From the NCBI GenBank assembly GCA_031550615.1, contig JAVBOL010000029.1, positions 1 to 55,406 of the forward strand: 55,406 nt of DNA, read 5' to 3'. The notes beneath the pieces are model-generated. The model ran no database searches and was not told the origin of the DNA. It saw only the letters and a list, made by a program, of their open reading frames with translations. This document shows, in pieces, positions 16,037 to 24,340 of the stretch. The DNA comes from JAVBOW01 sp031550615 (GTDB lineage Bacteria > Bacteroidota > Bacteroidia > Bacteroidales > Rikenellaceae). Within the stretch, counting starts at the first letter, position 1; each line of letters begins with the position of its first letter. Position numbers and translations under genes: made by a program.

Positions 16037-16081
16037 TCAGGGAGGGGAAGATGCTCTTAATTGGCGTCTTCCCCTCCCTGA
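16037..16081. terminator. Terminator-like hairpin between the terminase and CBM9-like genes
   Basis: TCAGGGAGGGGAAG pairs perfectly with CTTCCCCTCCCTGA. There is no clear T tract, so it is a strong stem between convergent genes rather than a proven terminator. Confidence 0.6.
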
Positions 16082-16094
16082 TTATGTCCACCTC

Positions 16095-16706
16095 TTACTC
16101 GAAATGCAGCTCCCCGAAGAACTCCTCGCGGTGGAAATCGGGCTTGGGTGTAGAGATCGGCTGCCACGAAAGGAAATGTGGCCGCGCAAGGCGGTCGCCG
16201 CACTTAAAAAAATTTCCCCGGGCGCGTATCCCGTCGAGCGAGGTTATTTCATGTTTAAAGAACGCCTCGACGGGGATCTGTGCAAACAGGGTCCAGCCCT
16301 CGGGCGTGGGTTTCTCCTCGAACGGCACGACCCCGAGCGATGAGAGGCGCGTAATGAGCCCGATTACCTCCTCGCTCGCATGCTCAAATTCCGCACGTAT
16401 CTTGCGGAACCCCAACAGCATGGCCCCCACGCAGTTAAACTCAAAGTTATAATACCCTCTTTCATCGAAAGAGATAAAAAACTCGACGCACGAATCGGTA
16501 TAGACCGGCCCGTTATTGCGCGTTGTAAGCCCCAGCGCCGACTCTTCATCCACCCTGTAACTAAGCAATATCTGCGTCCCGGTATGCGCGATCGCAAACT
16601 CGACCAGAGGCTTATCCGGATAACTCTCCGGCCAATTCACATTAGCAATTTTAATGTGCGGGGTAGGCATCTGATCCCGATCCTGCACTCTCTTAATCTC
16701 AAGCAT
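16095..16706 (-). CDS. CBM9-like carbohydrate-binding protein
   Basis: A 203-residue protein resembling the family 9-like carbohydrate-binding fold found in Bacteroidota. Characteristic segments are the strand VEFAIAHTGTQILLSYRVDE, the VYTDSCVEFFISFD calcium/sugar-site region and FNCVGAMLLG. There is no signal peptide, so it appears cytoplasmic, unlike CBMs attached to secreted enzymes. The ATG lies only 4 bp after a TATATTTG box. That box is the end of the third copy of the double-hairpin element described elsewhere. Confidence 0.75.
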   Translation of the reverse strand: MLEIKRVQDRDQMPTPHIKIANVNWPESYPDKPLVEFAIAHTGTQILLSYRVDEESALGLTTRNNGPVYTDSCVEFFISFDERGYYNFEFNCVGAMLLGFRKIRAEFEHASEEVIGLITRLSSLGVVPFEEKPTPEGWTLFAQIPVEAFFKHEITSLDGIRARGNFFKCGDRLARPHFLSWQPISTPKPDFHREEFFGELHFE

Positions 16707-16710
16707 AGCA

Positions 16711-16739
16711 CAAATATACCGGAAAACGAAGTTTTCAAA
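16711..16739 (-). promoter_or_regulatory. Promoter of the CBM9-like gene, with palindromic spacer
   Basis: On the minus strand TTTG (16736-16739), a 17-bp spacer and TATATTTG (16711-16718) form a Bacteroidota-type promoter. The spacer is nearly filled by the second hairpin of the double-hairpin element. The ATG follows after 4 bp, so the leader would be about 2 nt. Confidence 0.6.
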
Positions 16740-16772
16740 AAAGTTTTTGGGCGACTTTTTTTAAAAAGTCGC
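16722..16772 (-). repeat. Double-hairpin element, copy 3
   Basis: Read on the minus strand: hairpin 1 has 10-bp stems GCGACTTTTT/AAAAAGTCGC with a 2-nt loop; a 14-nt linker follows, containing AACTTTTTT; hairpin 2 is GAAAAC-TTC-GTTTTC. The spacing equals that of the copies at 27740-27790 and 27895-27945. It lies in the divergent promoter region of the CBM9-like gene and glnS. Confidence 0.8.
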
Positions 16773-16784
16773 GAATTAAATCCC

Positions 16785-16792
16785 TACATTTG
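16785..16792 (+). promoter_or_regulatory. glnS -7 box
   Basis: TACATTTG matches TAnnTTTG 17 bp before the glnS ATG. The 10-bp palindrome at 16751-16772 lies just upstream, over the expected -33 region. Confidence 0.6.
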
Positions 16793-16809
16793 TCTTTTAA
16801 TCTGATTAT

Positions 16810-18486
16810 ATGAGCGAAATACCTGTTCCAGAGGGCCGTTCCCTTAACTTCCTTGAAGAGATAATCGAAAGCGACATAGCGCGCGGCCAGAAGCGCGTGC
16901 ACACGCGTTTCCCGCCCGAACCCAATGGTTACCTGCACATTGGCCACGCAAAGAGCATCTGCCTGAACTTCGGTTTGGCCAAGCGTTACGGCGGGCTCAC
17001 GAACCTGCGTTTCGACGACACGAACCCGGTCAAGGAAGATACAGAATATGTGGATTCGATCAAGGAGGACGTTAAATGGCTGGGCTTCGAGTGGGCCGGC
17101 GAATACTACGCGTCGGACTATTTCGAGCAGCTATATTCGTGGGCTATTGACATGATTAACAAAGGATTAGCCTACGTAGACGACCAGACACAGGAGCAGA
17201 TCCGCACCACCCGCGGCACGGTTACCGTCCCGGGAACGCCGAGCCCCTGGAGGGAGCGCAGCGTGGATGAAAACCTGATGCTGTTCAGTGGGATGCGTGA
17301 GGGCAAATTCGCCGACGGAGAAAAAGTCCTCCGCGCGAAGATCGACATGGCGCATCCCAATATGCTGATGCGCGACCCGATCCTTTACCGCATCCTCCAC
17401 ACAGAACACCACCGCACGGGCGATAAATGGTGCATCTACCCGATGTATGATTACGCCCACGGCCAATGCGACTCCATCGAGCGCATCACCCACTCTATCT
17501 GCACCCTGGAATTCGACGTGCACCGCCCGCTTTACGACTGGTTTATCGAAAAACTGGATATTTTCCCGAGCCACCAGTACGAATTCGCCCGCCTGAACCT
17601 CACCTATACCATGATGAGCAAGCGCAAACTGCTCCAATTGGTTCAAAACAAATATGTTTCGGGATGGGATGACCCCCGCATGCCGACGATCTGCGCCCTG
17701 CGCCGCCGCGGTTTCACACCGGAGTCGGTGCGTGCCTTCGCCGAGAGGGTAGGCGTCGCCAAACGTGACAACGTCATCGACCTGGGACTGCTGGAATTCT
17801 GCGTACGCGAAGACCTTAACCGCATCGCCGAGCGCCGCATGGCAGTGGTCAACCCTCTGAAGGTCGTGATCACCAACTACCCCGAGGGCAAGCGCGAAAT
17901 GATCTCGTGCGTCAATAACCCTGAAAACCCCGATGCCGGAAGCCGCGAAGTTCCCTTCTCGCGTGAAATCTACATCGAAAAAGACGATTTCATGGAAATT
18001 CCCTCGAAGAAATTCTTCCGCTTACAGCCAGGCGGAGAGGTGCGCCTCCGCTACGGATACCTTATAAAATGCGAAGAAGTGGTGAAATCGCCCGACGGTG
18101 AGATCATCGAACTTCGTTGTACATACGACGACCAGTCTCTGGGAGGCTCATCATCTGACGGACGCAAGGTAAAAGGCGTTATCCATTGGGTTTCTGCCGC
18201 CGACGCTATTCCGGCAGAACTTCGCCTTTACAGCACATTGTTCACTCTTGAAAACCCGGATGACGTCGAGGAAGGCAAAACTTTCGTCGACTACCTCAAT
18301 CCTGAATCCCTCGTGACGGTCAACGCATGGCTTGAACCCGCTCTCGGCACGGCTGCACAGGGAGAGAAATTCCAATTCGAGCGCGTCGGATACTTCACCC
18401 CGGACTATGATTCGCGCCCAGGGAAGCTCGTATTCAACCGGACAGTCGGGCTCAAGGATTCATGGGCAAAAATCGCAGCAAAATAA
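16810..18486 (+). CDS. glnS: Glutaminyl-tRNA synthetase
   Basis: A 558-residue class I synthetase that charges tRNA-Gln with glutamine in the cytoplasm. The HIGH motif (PNGYLHIGHAKS) and the KMSKS-type motif (MMSKRKL) are present, and the two C-terminal anticodon-binding beta-barrel domains are complete (about 340-558). Length is as expected. Its presence implies direct Gln-tRNA synthesis. It is a single-gene unit with a strong terminator. Confidence 0.96.
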   Translation: MSEIPVPEGRSLNFLEEIIESDIARGQKRVHTRFPPEPNGYLHIGHAKSICLNFGLAKRYGGLTNLRFDDTNPVKEDTEYVDSIKEDVKWLGFEWAGEYYASDYFEQLYSWAIDMINKGLAYVDDQTQEQIRTTRGTVTVPGTPSPWRERSVDENLMLFSGMREGKFADGEKVLRAKIDMAHPNMLMRDPILYRILHTEHHRTGDKWCIYPMYDYAHGQCDSIERITHSICTLEFDVHRPLYDWFIEKLDIFPSHQYEFARLNLTYTMMSKRKLLQLVQNKYVSGWDDPRMPTICALRRRGFTPESVRAFAERVGVAKRDNVIDLGLLEFCVREDLNRIAERRMAVVNPLKVVITNYPEGKREMISCVNNPENPDAGSREVPFSREIYIEKDDFMEIPSKKFFRLQPGGEVRLRYGYLIKCEEVVKSPDGEIIELRCTYDDQSLGGSSSDGRKVKGVIHWVSAADAIPAELRLYSTLFTLENPDDVEEGKTFVDYLNPESLVTVNAWLEPALGTAAQGEKFQFERVGYFTPDYDSRPGKLVFNRTVGLKDSWAKIAAK

Positions 18487-18530
18487 GCGTCGTTTTTCCG
18501 TAAACCCCACAGAGTAAGTGCTATCTCAAC

Positions 18531-18563
18531 AATAAAAATGCGCCTTCTTGGCGCATTTTTATT
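18531..18563 (+). terminator. glnS terminator
   Basis: AATAAAAATGCGCC pairs with GGCGCATTTTTATT around a 5-nt loop, giving a T run on both strands. Confidence 0.9.
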
Positions 18564-18673
18564 GCATTATCCCGCGCCACCCACCTCCGCCAGATAGCCC
18601 ACGATAATATACACAAAAGAGGATTGCATTCCCGACGGGCCCAACAGAAGAAAGACATCCATGCGCATGCCCC

Positions 18674-18749
18674 GTGAAACAACCAACCCTATAGGGCAAT
18701 CAACACCATGAAACAACCAACGCCACGGAACAATTAATATCACGGAACA
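18674..18749. promoter_or_regulatory. Cluster of four parS-like half sites
   Basis: GTGAAACA (18674-18681), ATGAAACA (18708-18715), ACGGAACA (18725-18732) and ACGGAACA (18742-18749) resemble the right half of a ParB site and lie in one orientation just before the full site at 18757. Confidence 0.4.
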
Positions 18750-18756
18750 ACATTAA

Positions 18757-18772
18757 TGTTCCACGTGGAACA
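18757..18772. promoter_or_regulatory. parS centromere-like site
   Basis: TGTTCCACGTGGAACA is a perfect 16-bp palindrome that matches the known bacterial ParB-binding parS consensus TGTTNCACGTGNAACA at every defined base. It lies 10 bp past the mnmG stop. ParB spreads from such sites to segregate the newly copied origin; parS sites usually cluster near oriC. Confidence 0.85.
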
Positions 18773-18782
18773 CAAGTTCGGA

Positions 18783-20654
18783 CTACCGCCCGAAGTGCAC
18801 CAGCAACACATTAATATCAGAAGGGGAGACTCCAGGAATGCGTGACGCCTGCCCAAGGGATGTCGGACGAATGCGTGACAACTTCTGTCGCGCCTCAGTC
18901 GAAAGGGCCAAAAGCTTTTCAAAGTCGAAATTAAAAGGGATCTGAATGGCCTCAAGTCTGTGCAACTTCCCGGCCATGTGCTTTTCGCGCTCAATATAAC
19001 CCTTGTATTTTATCTGAATTTCTGCTTGTTCCGCCACTTCTTCACTGATTCCTTGCGCGGCGATCTCGTCTGCAAGCATGGGGAGGTGCGCGGCAAGGGC
19101 TCCAATAGTGACCTCATTGCGCAAAATAAGCTCATACAGCTTGCGGTTTTGGGCAATGGCAGGGGAGCCGATTTGCTCTAAATAGCCACGCACCAGTTCA
19201 GGAGTTACGTTTGTTGCGTGTAAAAACTTAAGCAGGTATTCTATTTTAGCTGTTTTCTCCTCATGTGCTTCCCTGCGTGCCGGTGACGCGAGGCCAAGCT
19301 TCACCGCCAACGGGGTGAGCCGCAGGTCGGCATTATCCTGTCGCAACAGAATACGGTACTCAGCACGCGAGGTAAACATGCGGTACGGTTCATCCACGCC
19401 CTTGGTCACAAGGTCGTCTATCAGCACTCCTATATACGCCTGATCGCGACCGAGCACAATGGGGTCCGATCCGTTTATGGAAAGGTGGGCATTTATCCCG
19501 GCCATTAATCCCTGGGCGGCAGCCTCCTCGTAACCTGTCGTACCGTTGATCTGCCCTGCGAACCACAGCCCGGAAACCAGCTTCGTCTCGAGGGAGTGCA
19601 GCAATTGCGTCGGCGGGAAATAGTCGTATTCGATCGCATACCCGGGGCGAAAAAGCTGAATATCCCCAAATCCGGGAAGCATTCTCAGGGCCTCGAACTG
19701 CACCTGCCAGGGCAGGGAGGATGAAAACCCGTTCAAATAATACTCACAGGTGTTGCGCCCTTCCGGCTCCAAAAAGAGCTGATGCGAGTCTTTTTCCGCA
19801 AAAGTGCGCAATTTATCCTCGATACTGGGGCAATATCGTGGCCCCACACCTTTAATAATTCCATTAAAAAGAGGAGAATCGGCAAAGCCTCCGCGCAGCA
19901 CGTCATGCACCTCGCGCGAGGTATTGACCACAAAACATGGCTCCTGATGACGCACGGGCGAAACAGAAGGGAGGAAGGAGAACTTGGAAGGATTATCATC
20001 ACCGTATTGCGCCTCCAGCACCTCGAAGTTTATGCTCCTCGCATCGAGGCGCGCAGGTGTGCCGGTCTTCATTCTGCCGGCTTCGAATCCGAGTCCGACA
20101 AGGCATTCCGTAAGCCCGTAACTTGCCTGGTCGCCGTGCCTCCCGCCGCTTGCGCTCGTACTTCCGACGTGCATCAGCCCATTGAGGAACGTGCCCGCGG
20201 TAAGGATCACCGCACCTGCGCTGAATTCCACCCCAAGACGTGTGCGCACGCCGCGCGCCGCACCGGCGCTGCAAACGAGCTCGGTCACCGTATCCTGCCA
20301 TATCCAGAGGTTGGCGGTCGTTTCGAGCGTGCGGCGCCACTCGGCGGAAAACTGCTCTTTGTCGCATTGCGCCCGGGGACTCCACATCGCGGGACCTTTC
20401 GAACGGTTGAGCATCCGAAACTGTATGGTGGTGAGGTCGGTTATGATTCCCATCTGGCCGCCGAGCGCGTCTATCTCCCTGACTATCTGCCCCTTGGCAA
20501 CACCTCCTATTGCAGGGTTGCACGACATTTGGGCGAACTTGCCCATATCCATCGTTATCAGCAGCACCGACGACCCGAGGGCAGCGGCAGCTGCGGCGGC
20601 CTCGCAACCGGCGTGCCCACCGCCCACTACGATTATATCGTATGAAGTCCTCAT
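18783..20654 (-). CDS. mnmG: tRNA uridine-5-carboxymethylaminomethyl modification enzyme MnmG
   Basis: A 623-residue FAD-dependent enzyme that works with MnmE to modify U34 of several tRNAs. The FAD-binding VVGGGHAGCEAA near the N-terminus, the GTFLNGLMHVG and CPSIEDK motifs and the C-terminal MnmE-binding helical domain are all present. It overlaps ybeY by 4 bp and is the last gene of the pheS-TPR-envC-ybeY-mnmG operon. In many bacteria mnmG (gidA) lies near oriC; here a parS site follows it. Confidence 0.96.
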   Translation of the reverse strand: MRTSYDIIVVGGGHAGCEAAAAAAALGSSVLLITMDMGKFAQMSCNPAIGGVAKGQIVREIDALGGQMGIITDLTTIQFRMLNRSKGPAMWSPRAQCDKEQFSAEWRRTLETTANLWIWQDTVTELVCSAGAARGVRTRLGVEFSAGAVILTAGTFLNGLMHVGSTSASGGRHGDQASYGLTECLVGLGFEAGRMKTGTPARLDARSINFEVLEAQYGDDNPSKFSFLPSVSPVRHQEPCFVVNTSREVHDVLRGGFADSPLFNGIIKGVGPRYCPSIEDKLRTFAEKDSHQLFLEPEGRNTCEYYLNGFSSSLPWQVQFEALRMLPGFGDIQLFRPGYAIEYDYFPPTQLLHSLETKLVSGLWFAGQINGTTGYEEAAAQGLMAGINAHLSINGSDPIVLGRDQAYIGVLIDDLVTKGVDEPYRMFTSRAEYRILLRQDNADLRLTPLAVKLGLASPARREAHEEKTAKIEYLLKFLHATNVTPELVRGYLEQIGSPAIAQNRKLYELILRNEVTIGALAAHLPMLADEIAAQGISEEVAEQAEIQIKYKGYIEREKHMAGKLHRLEAIQIPFNFDFEKLLALSTEARQKLSRIRPTSLGQASRIPGVSPSDINVLLVHFGR

Positions 20655-21421
20655 CGTTTTGCAGTAGTGGCGGAAGGTGTGGGAGCAGAGGGAGACGCGG
20701 AAGTAGTGGGGGACACGGGAGTATGATGCGATACAAGGGACGCAGGATCGGCTGAGTCAGCCGATGCGGCAGGGATTGCGAATGGAGAGGGGCTCGCGAT
20801 AGTAACCGGAGAAGCGGGAGCAACTGAAGAAGCAGGAATAACCGGAGCAGCAGGAATAACCGGAAAATCAAGGACCCCTGCAGTAACGGCAAGGCCGGCC
20901 CGCGGAATATTAAGCGCCTCTAAAAGCTCAAGATACTTATCCTCAAGTGCATGCATACGTATCTCTTCAGTTGTGGTCTTATCCCCATGTCCGCACAAGT
21001 GCAACACCCCGTGCACCATCACGCGCAGCATCTCGTTACGCGCCGAAATAGCGAACTTCGCGGCGTTTGCAGCAACGGTGTCCACACTAATGAAAATATC
21101 GCCGGAAATGGGCTGAAAACATGGATTCCCGGCAGACGGCACGCGGGTTCCGACATCTGCCGTATGGTTAACACCAGGCATGGACGAACCCTGCTGCGCG
21201 TGATCCCCGCCCGAATAATCGAAAGTGATGACATCCGTAAAATAATCATGCCCCAGAAAACTGCGGTTCATCTCGAGCAGCGCCCCGTCCGAGCAGAACA
21301 CAAAGGCCAGATCGCCGCAACTTCGTCCCTCGGCCAGCGCCACCTCGCGCAGCCACGCGGCTACGCGGCGTTTGCCGGCCAATTTATACCCGCAATCCTG
21401 CGTATGAAAAGTAACAGCCAT
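20651..21421 (-). CDS. ybeY: YbeY endoribonuclease with insertion and long C-terminal tail
   Basis: A 256-residue single-strand endoribonuclease involved in 16S rRNA maturation and ribosome quality control. The metal site HGVLHLCGHGDK is visible, with the third ligand probably Asp as in other Bacteroidota members. The family is normally about 140-155 residues. Here there is an insertion of about 30 residues between FDYSGG and GDIFIS, and an Ala/Pro/Ser-rich tail of about 85 residues after the usual end (LELLEAL). The ATG at 21421 gives the family's natural N-terminus (MAVTFHTQD); an upstream in-frame ATG overlaps envC. Confidence 0.88.
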   Translation of the reverse strand: MAVTFHTQDCGYKLAGKRRVAAWLREVALAEGRSCGDLAFVFCSDGALLEMNRSFLGHDYFTDVITFDYSGGDHAQQGSSMPGVNHTADVGTRVPSAGNPCFQPISGDIFISVDTVAANAAKFAISARNEMLRVMVHGVLHLCGHGDKTTTEEIRMHALEDKYLELLEALNIPRAGLAVTAGVLDFPVIPAAPVIPASSVAPASPVTIASPSPFAIPAASADSADPASLVSHHTPVSPTTSASPSAPTPSATTAKR

Positions 21422-21425
21422 AGTA

Positions 21426-22610
21426 TTAAGGCAACAGCCACACTTCGGGGTTAAGGTTAACGGACTCTTTCCATATCTCGAAGTGCAGCGAATTCTCATC
21501 CGTATCACTGCCGGCCAGACGCCCGAGCACCTGGTTGAGCTTCACGCTCTCACCCACCTTGACCGACACCGACGCAAGGTTCGAATAGACGGTCAGGTAG
21601 TTGCCGTGGCGCACCATGACGTTGTTGTTGAGCCCCTGGTAGAAGAATATATTGGCCACCACGCCCTCGAATACGCTGGTCACGGGGGCGCCGTTCGCCC
21701 CGGCGATGTTCACGCCCTTGTTATCCACGGTCAGCCCCCGCTGTGTGGGGTGGGCGTGCAACCCGTAACGGTCAATTATCACCCCTCCGCGCACGGGCCA
21801 GGGGAGTTTACCGCGGTTCTGGTCGAATTTGCCGCTCAATTCGGTCGCTATCCTGAGCTGCTCGGAAGTAAGCTGCCTTCCGCTCGATTTTTTAGCCTCC
21901 GCGGCCACCACACGGGCGATTTCCTGCTGTGCGCGTTTAACCTGCGCCTGCCGGGAGGCTATGTCTTTCGATATTTTGCTTTCGCGAGAGCGCATCTCGC
22001 CGAGCATCTTGTTATACTGTCTCTCATCCCCGGCCAACTCCTTGACCTCGTGGTCGTACACCACCCTTGTGCTGTCCAGGGTGATCAGTTTGGCGTCGAC
22101 CTCGGCCATGTGCACGGCGATCACCTTAGTGAGCGAGTCGATCTGCTCGGCGCGCTGCTCGCGCATGGAGTTGTAGCGGCGCATATAGTCGATCCGCCGC
22201 GTCGCGTCGTCAAAGTCACGCGAAGCGAAAAGGAAAGACAGATAGTTGTTCAACAGGTAGTTGCGGTACGATTCCACGATCATATCCGTGTACGCCCCGG
22301 TGAGTTTTTCCCTTTCTGAGCGCATCTTGTCCACCTCGTTGCGGCTCTTTTTCAGGTCGCTCGTAAACAGGGATATCTGGTTGTTGAGCGCCCTGAGTAT
22401 CTTGCGGCGCGCGTCGAGCCGGCCCAGCAGCAGCTTGAGTTCGCGCTGGCCGGCCGTGCGCGAAGCCTGGGTCTCCTTCAGCAACGCCGTGTTCCGTTTT
22501 ATCTCCTCCTCCGCGCGGCGTATCTCGCCCTTGAGAGATTCTACGCTCTGCTGCCCGAAAGAGAGGCTGCACAGCATTAAAAGGGTCAATGTCAAAAAAT
22601 TCCGGCGCAT
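21426..22610 (-). CDS. EnvC-like murein hydrolase activator
   Basis: A 394-residue exported protein: signal peptide (about 1-20), a long coiled coil (about 22-250) and a C-terminal LytM/M23 domain (from about 280, WPVRGGVIIDRYG). Zinc ligands are degenerate: the first HxxxD site reads TQRGLTVDNKG and the HxH reads LHFEIW. It is therefore more likely an activator of amidases at the division septum, as EnvC is, than a peptidase. It sits between the TPR gene (2-bp gap) and ybeY in the pheS operon. Confidence 0.88.
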   Translation of the reverse strand: MRRNFLTLTLLMLCSLSFGQQSVESLKGEIRRAEEEIKRNTALLKETQASRTAGQRELKLLLGRLDARRKILRALNNQISLFTSDLKKSRNEVDKMRSEREKLTGAYTDMIVESYRNYLLNNYLSFLFASRDFDDATRRIDYMRRYNSMREQRAEQIDSLTKVIAVHMAEVDAKLITLDSTRVVYDHEVKELAGDERQYNKMLGEMRSRESKISKDIASRQAQVKRAQQEIARVVAAEAKKSSGRQLTSEQLRIATELSGKFDQNRGKLPWPVRGGVIIDRYGLHAHPTQRGLTVDNKGVNIAGANGAPVTSVFEGVVANIFFYQGLNNNVMVRHGNYLTVYSNLASVSVKVGESVKLNQVLGRLAGSDTDENSLHFEIWKESVNLNPEVWLLP

Positions 22611-22612
22611 GG

Positions 22613-24340
22613 TTATTTCCCTTCGGTTAGTTTGAGCCTCTGCTCTATTTCATCTTTGTCATACCCTTTGTCGCGGGCTTTTTCCCAGTAGACCGTGGCC
22701 ATGAAATATTCGCCCAGGGCGTACAGTATATCCCCGTAGTGCACCAGCAGCACATCGCTGTCCGAGGAGTCGAGCGACACGGCCTGTTGCATCACTTTTT
22801 TAGCTTCCGCCGGCCTTCCGGCCTTGAACAGCGCCCAGGCGTACGTATCGAGGTATGTGGCGTTGCCCGTCGAGAGCTCTATGGCGCGTTTGGACATTTC
22901 GACCGCCTTATCCAGATCGCGCCCGTCGGGCCCGTCCGTGGTCAGGAAATAGGCGAAGTTATTGAGTACCGCCGAATTATCCGGCCAAAGGCGCAGCGCT
23001 TTGCGGTAACTGTCGTTGCCTTTGGCCGCCTTCGATATTTTGTGGTACTGGTCGCCGATCATACCGTACACCACGCTTCGCAGCGAGTCCGACGCCGCAT
23101 AGCGCATCGCTTCGCGGTAGGATTCCAACGCCTCGGCGTCATGGTCCATATATGACAACGTAGCGCCCTGCCGCAGGTAGAGGTCCACATTGCGGGGAAA
23201 GCGTTCGAGCGCCAGGGCGGTGTAGCGCGCCAGCGAATCGGGACGCTTCAGATAACCCTCCATGTCGAGCACCGTATTGAAAAAACTCTCCGGCACCCCC
23301 TTGTCGCCCAGGTGGCTTTTATAGAATTCCAACGCCGGCTCGACACCCTCCGATGCGATCAGCGTTTCGCCCCACATGTCGAGCACATCGAAATCCGCCG
23401 GATATTTCACCAGCAACAGCGAGACCAGGCTTCGTATCTGGTAAAAGTTTTCGGTATAGATCGCGCGTATCCCCTTCAGCTCGCGTATAAAGTCGAGTTT
23501 ATCCGTGAGTGGCAACCGGTCAGAAAGCATAAGCCTGCGCCCTGTGGCAAAAAAATTCTGCACGTCGTTGCGGCTGCGGTAGTAATCGCTCAGTGCCATG
23601 AGAGTGCGCACGTCCGTCGAGTCGATCTCCAGCGCCGCCGTCCACTGGAGTGTCGCAAGCGAATCCTTGCCCGCACGCGAGTACAACTCGGCAAGCATGC
23701 GGTGGTTATCGGGATTCCAGGGGTACTCGTCGACCAGCGCGCGGCTTTCTGCGATGGCCTTGTCGTAAAGGTTCACGCCCAGAAGCAGGTTGAGCTTCAT
23801 TTGCGCCAACTCCTCTATGCGTCCCAGTTTATACTCGGCCGAGTCCAGTATGGCTATCGCAGTATAGGGCTGTTTGCGCGCCTCATAGAGCGCAGCCAGC
23901 ATGCGGTAATTCTCGGGATCGCGCGGGGAGATGCGCGCCAGGCGAGCGTATTCGTCCAGCGCCTTGTCATACTGTCCGGCAACAGCCAACAGGCGTGCGT
24001 ACTGTCCGCCGTACCAGCTGTTTGTGGTGTCGATCATCCGCGCCCTGTGGCTGTAACCCAACGCCTTTTCAGTATCCTCCTCCATCAGCAACCCGGCCAT
24101 CGAATAGAACGAGGGCGCGTGCAGCGAATCGAGAGCGACGGCCTTTTTGAACAGGTCCAATGCCCGTCCGGGGTTATTTTCCACCGCAAGGGCCTTGATT
24201 CCCTCCGTATAGAGCACCGTAGGCCACATTGCGCGAGGGTAGACCTCCGCGCGGCGTGTGGGCCATGCGGACACGAGAGTCGACAGCAGCATCGATACTG
24301 CCACCAACGCCACCGCTACGACCGCCGACCGCCTTTTCAC
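22613..24340 (-). CDS. Exported tetratricopeptide-repeat protein
   Basis: A 575-residue protein with an N-terminal signal (MKRRSAVVAVALVAVSMLL) and roughly ten TPR units through residues 50-560, ending in the clear pair NNFAYFLTTDGPDGRDLDKAVEMSKRAIEL and YLDTYAWALFKAGRPAEAKKVMQQA. TPR arrays bind partner proteins; the coupling to an EnvC-like gene suggests a cell-envelope role. The start is GTG, sharing one base with the pheS stop, so translation is probably coupled. Confidence 0.85.
   Translation of the reverse strand: MKRRSAVVAVALVAVSMLLSTLVSAWPTRRAEVYPRAMWPTVLYTEGIKALAVENNPGRALDLFKKAVALDSLHAPSFYSMAGLLMEEDTEKALGYSHRARMIDTTNSWYGGQYARLLAVAGQYDKALDEYARLARISPRDPENYRMLAALYEARKQPYTAIAILDSAEYKLGRIEELAQMKLNLLLGVNLYDKAIAESRALVDEYPWNPDNHRMLAELYSRAGKDSLATLQWTAALEIDSTDVRTLMALSDYYRSRNDVQNFFATGRRLMLSDRLPLTDKLDFIRELKGIRAIYTENFYQIRSLVSLLLVKYPADFDVLDMWGETLIASEGVEPALEFYKSHLGDKGVPESFFNTVLDMEGYLKRPDSLARYTALALERFPRNVDLYLRQGATLSYMDHDAEALESYREAMRYAASDSLRSVVYGMIGDQYHKISKAAKGNDSYRKALRLWPDNSAVLNNFAYFLTTDGPDGRDLDKAVEMSKRAIELSTGNATYLDTYAWALFKAGRPAEAKKVMQQAVSLDSSDSDVLLVHYGDILYALGEYFMATVYWEKARDKGYDKDEIEQRLKLTEGK

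Noticed and set aside
19782..20645. Long open frame of 287 aa antisense to mnmG
   Set aside because: It mirrors the codon pattern of mnmG, a clear gene; long antisense frames are expected in GC-rich DNA. The same applies to 38579-40162, 30978-32198, 23312-24391, 43024-44115 and 49960-51264.
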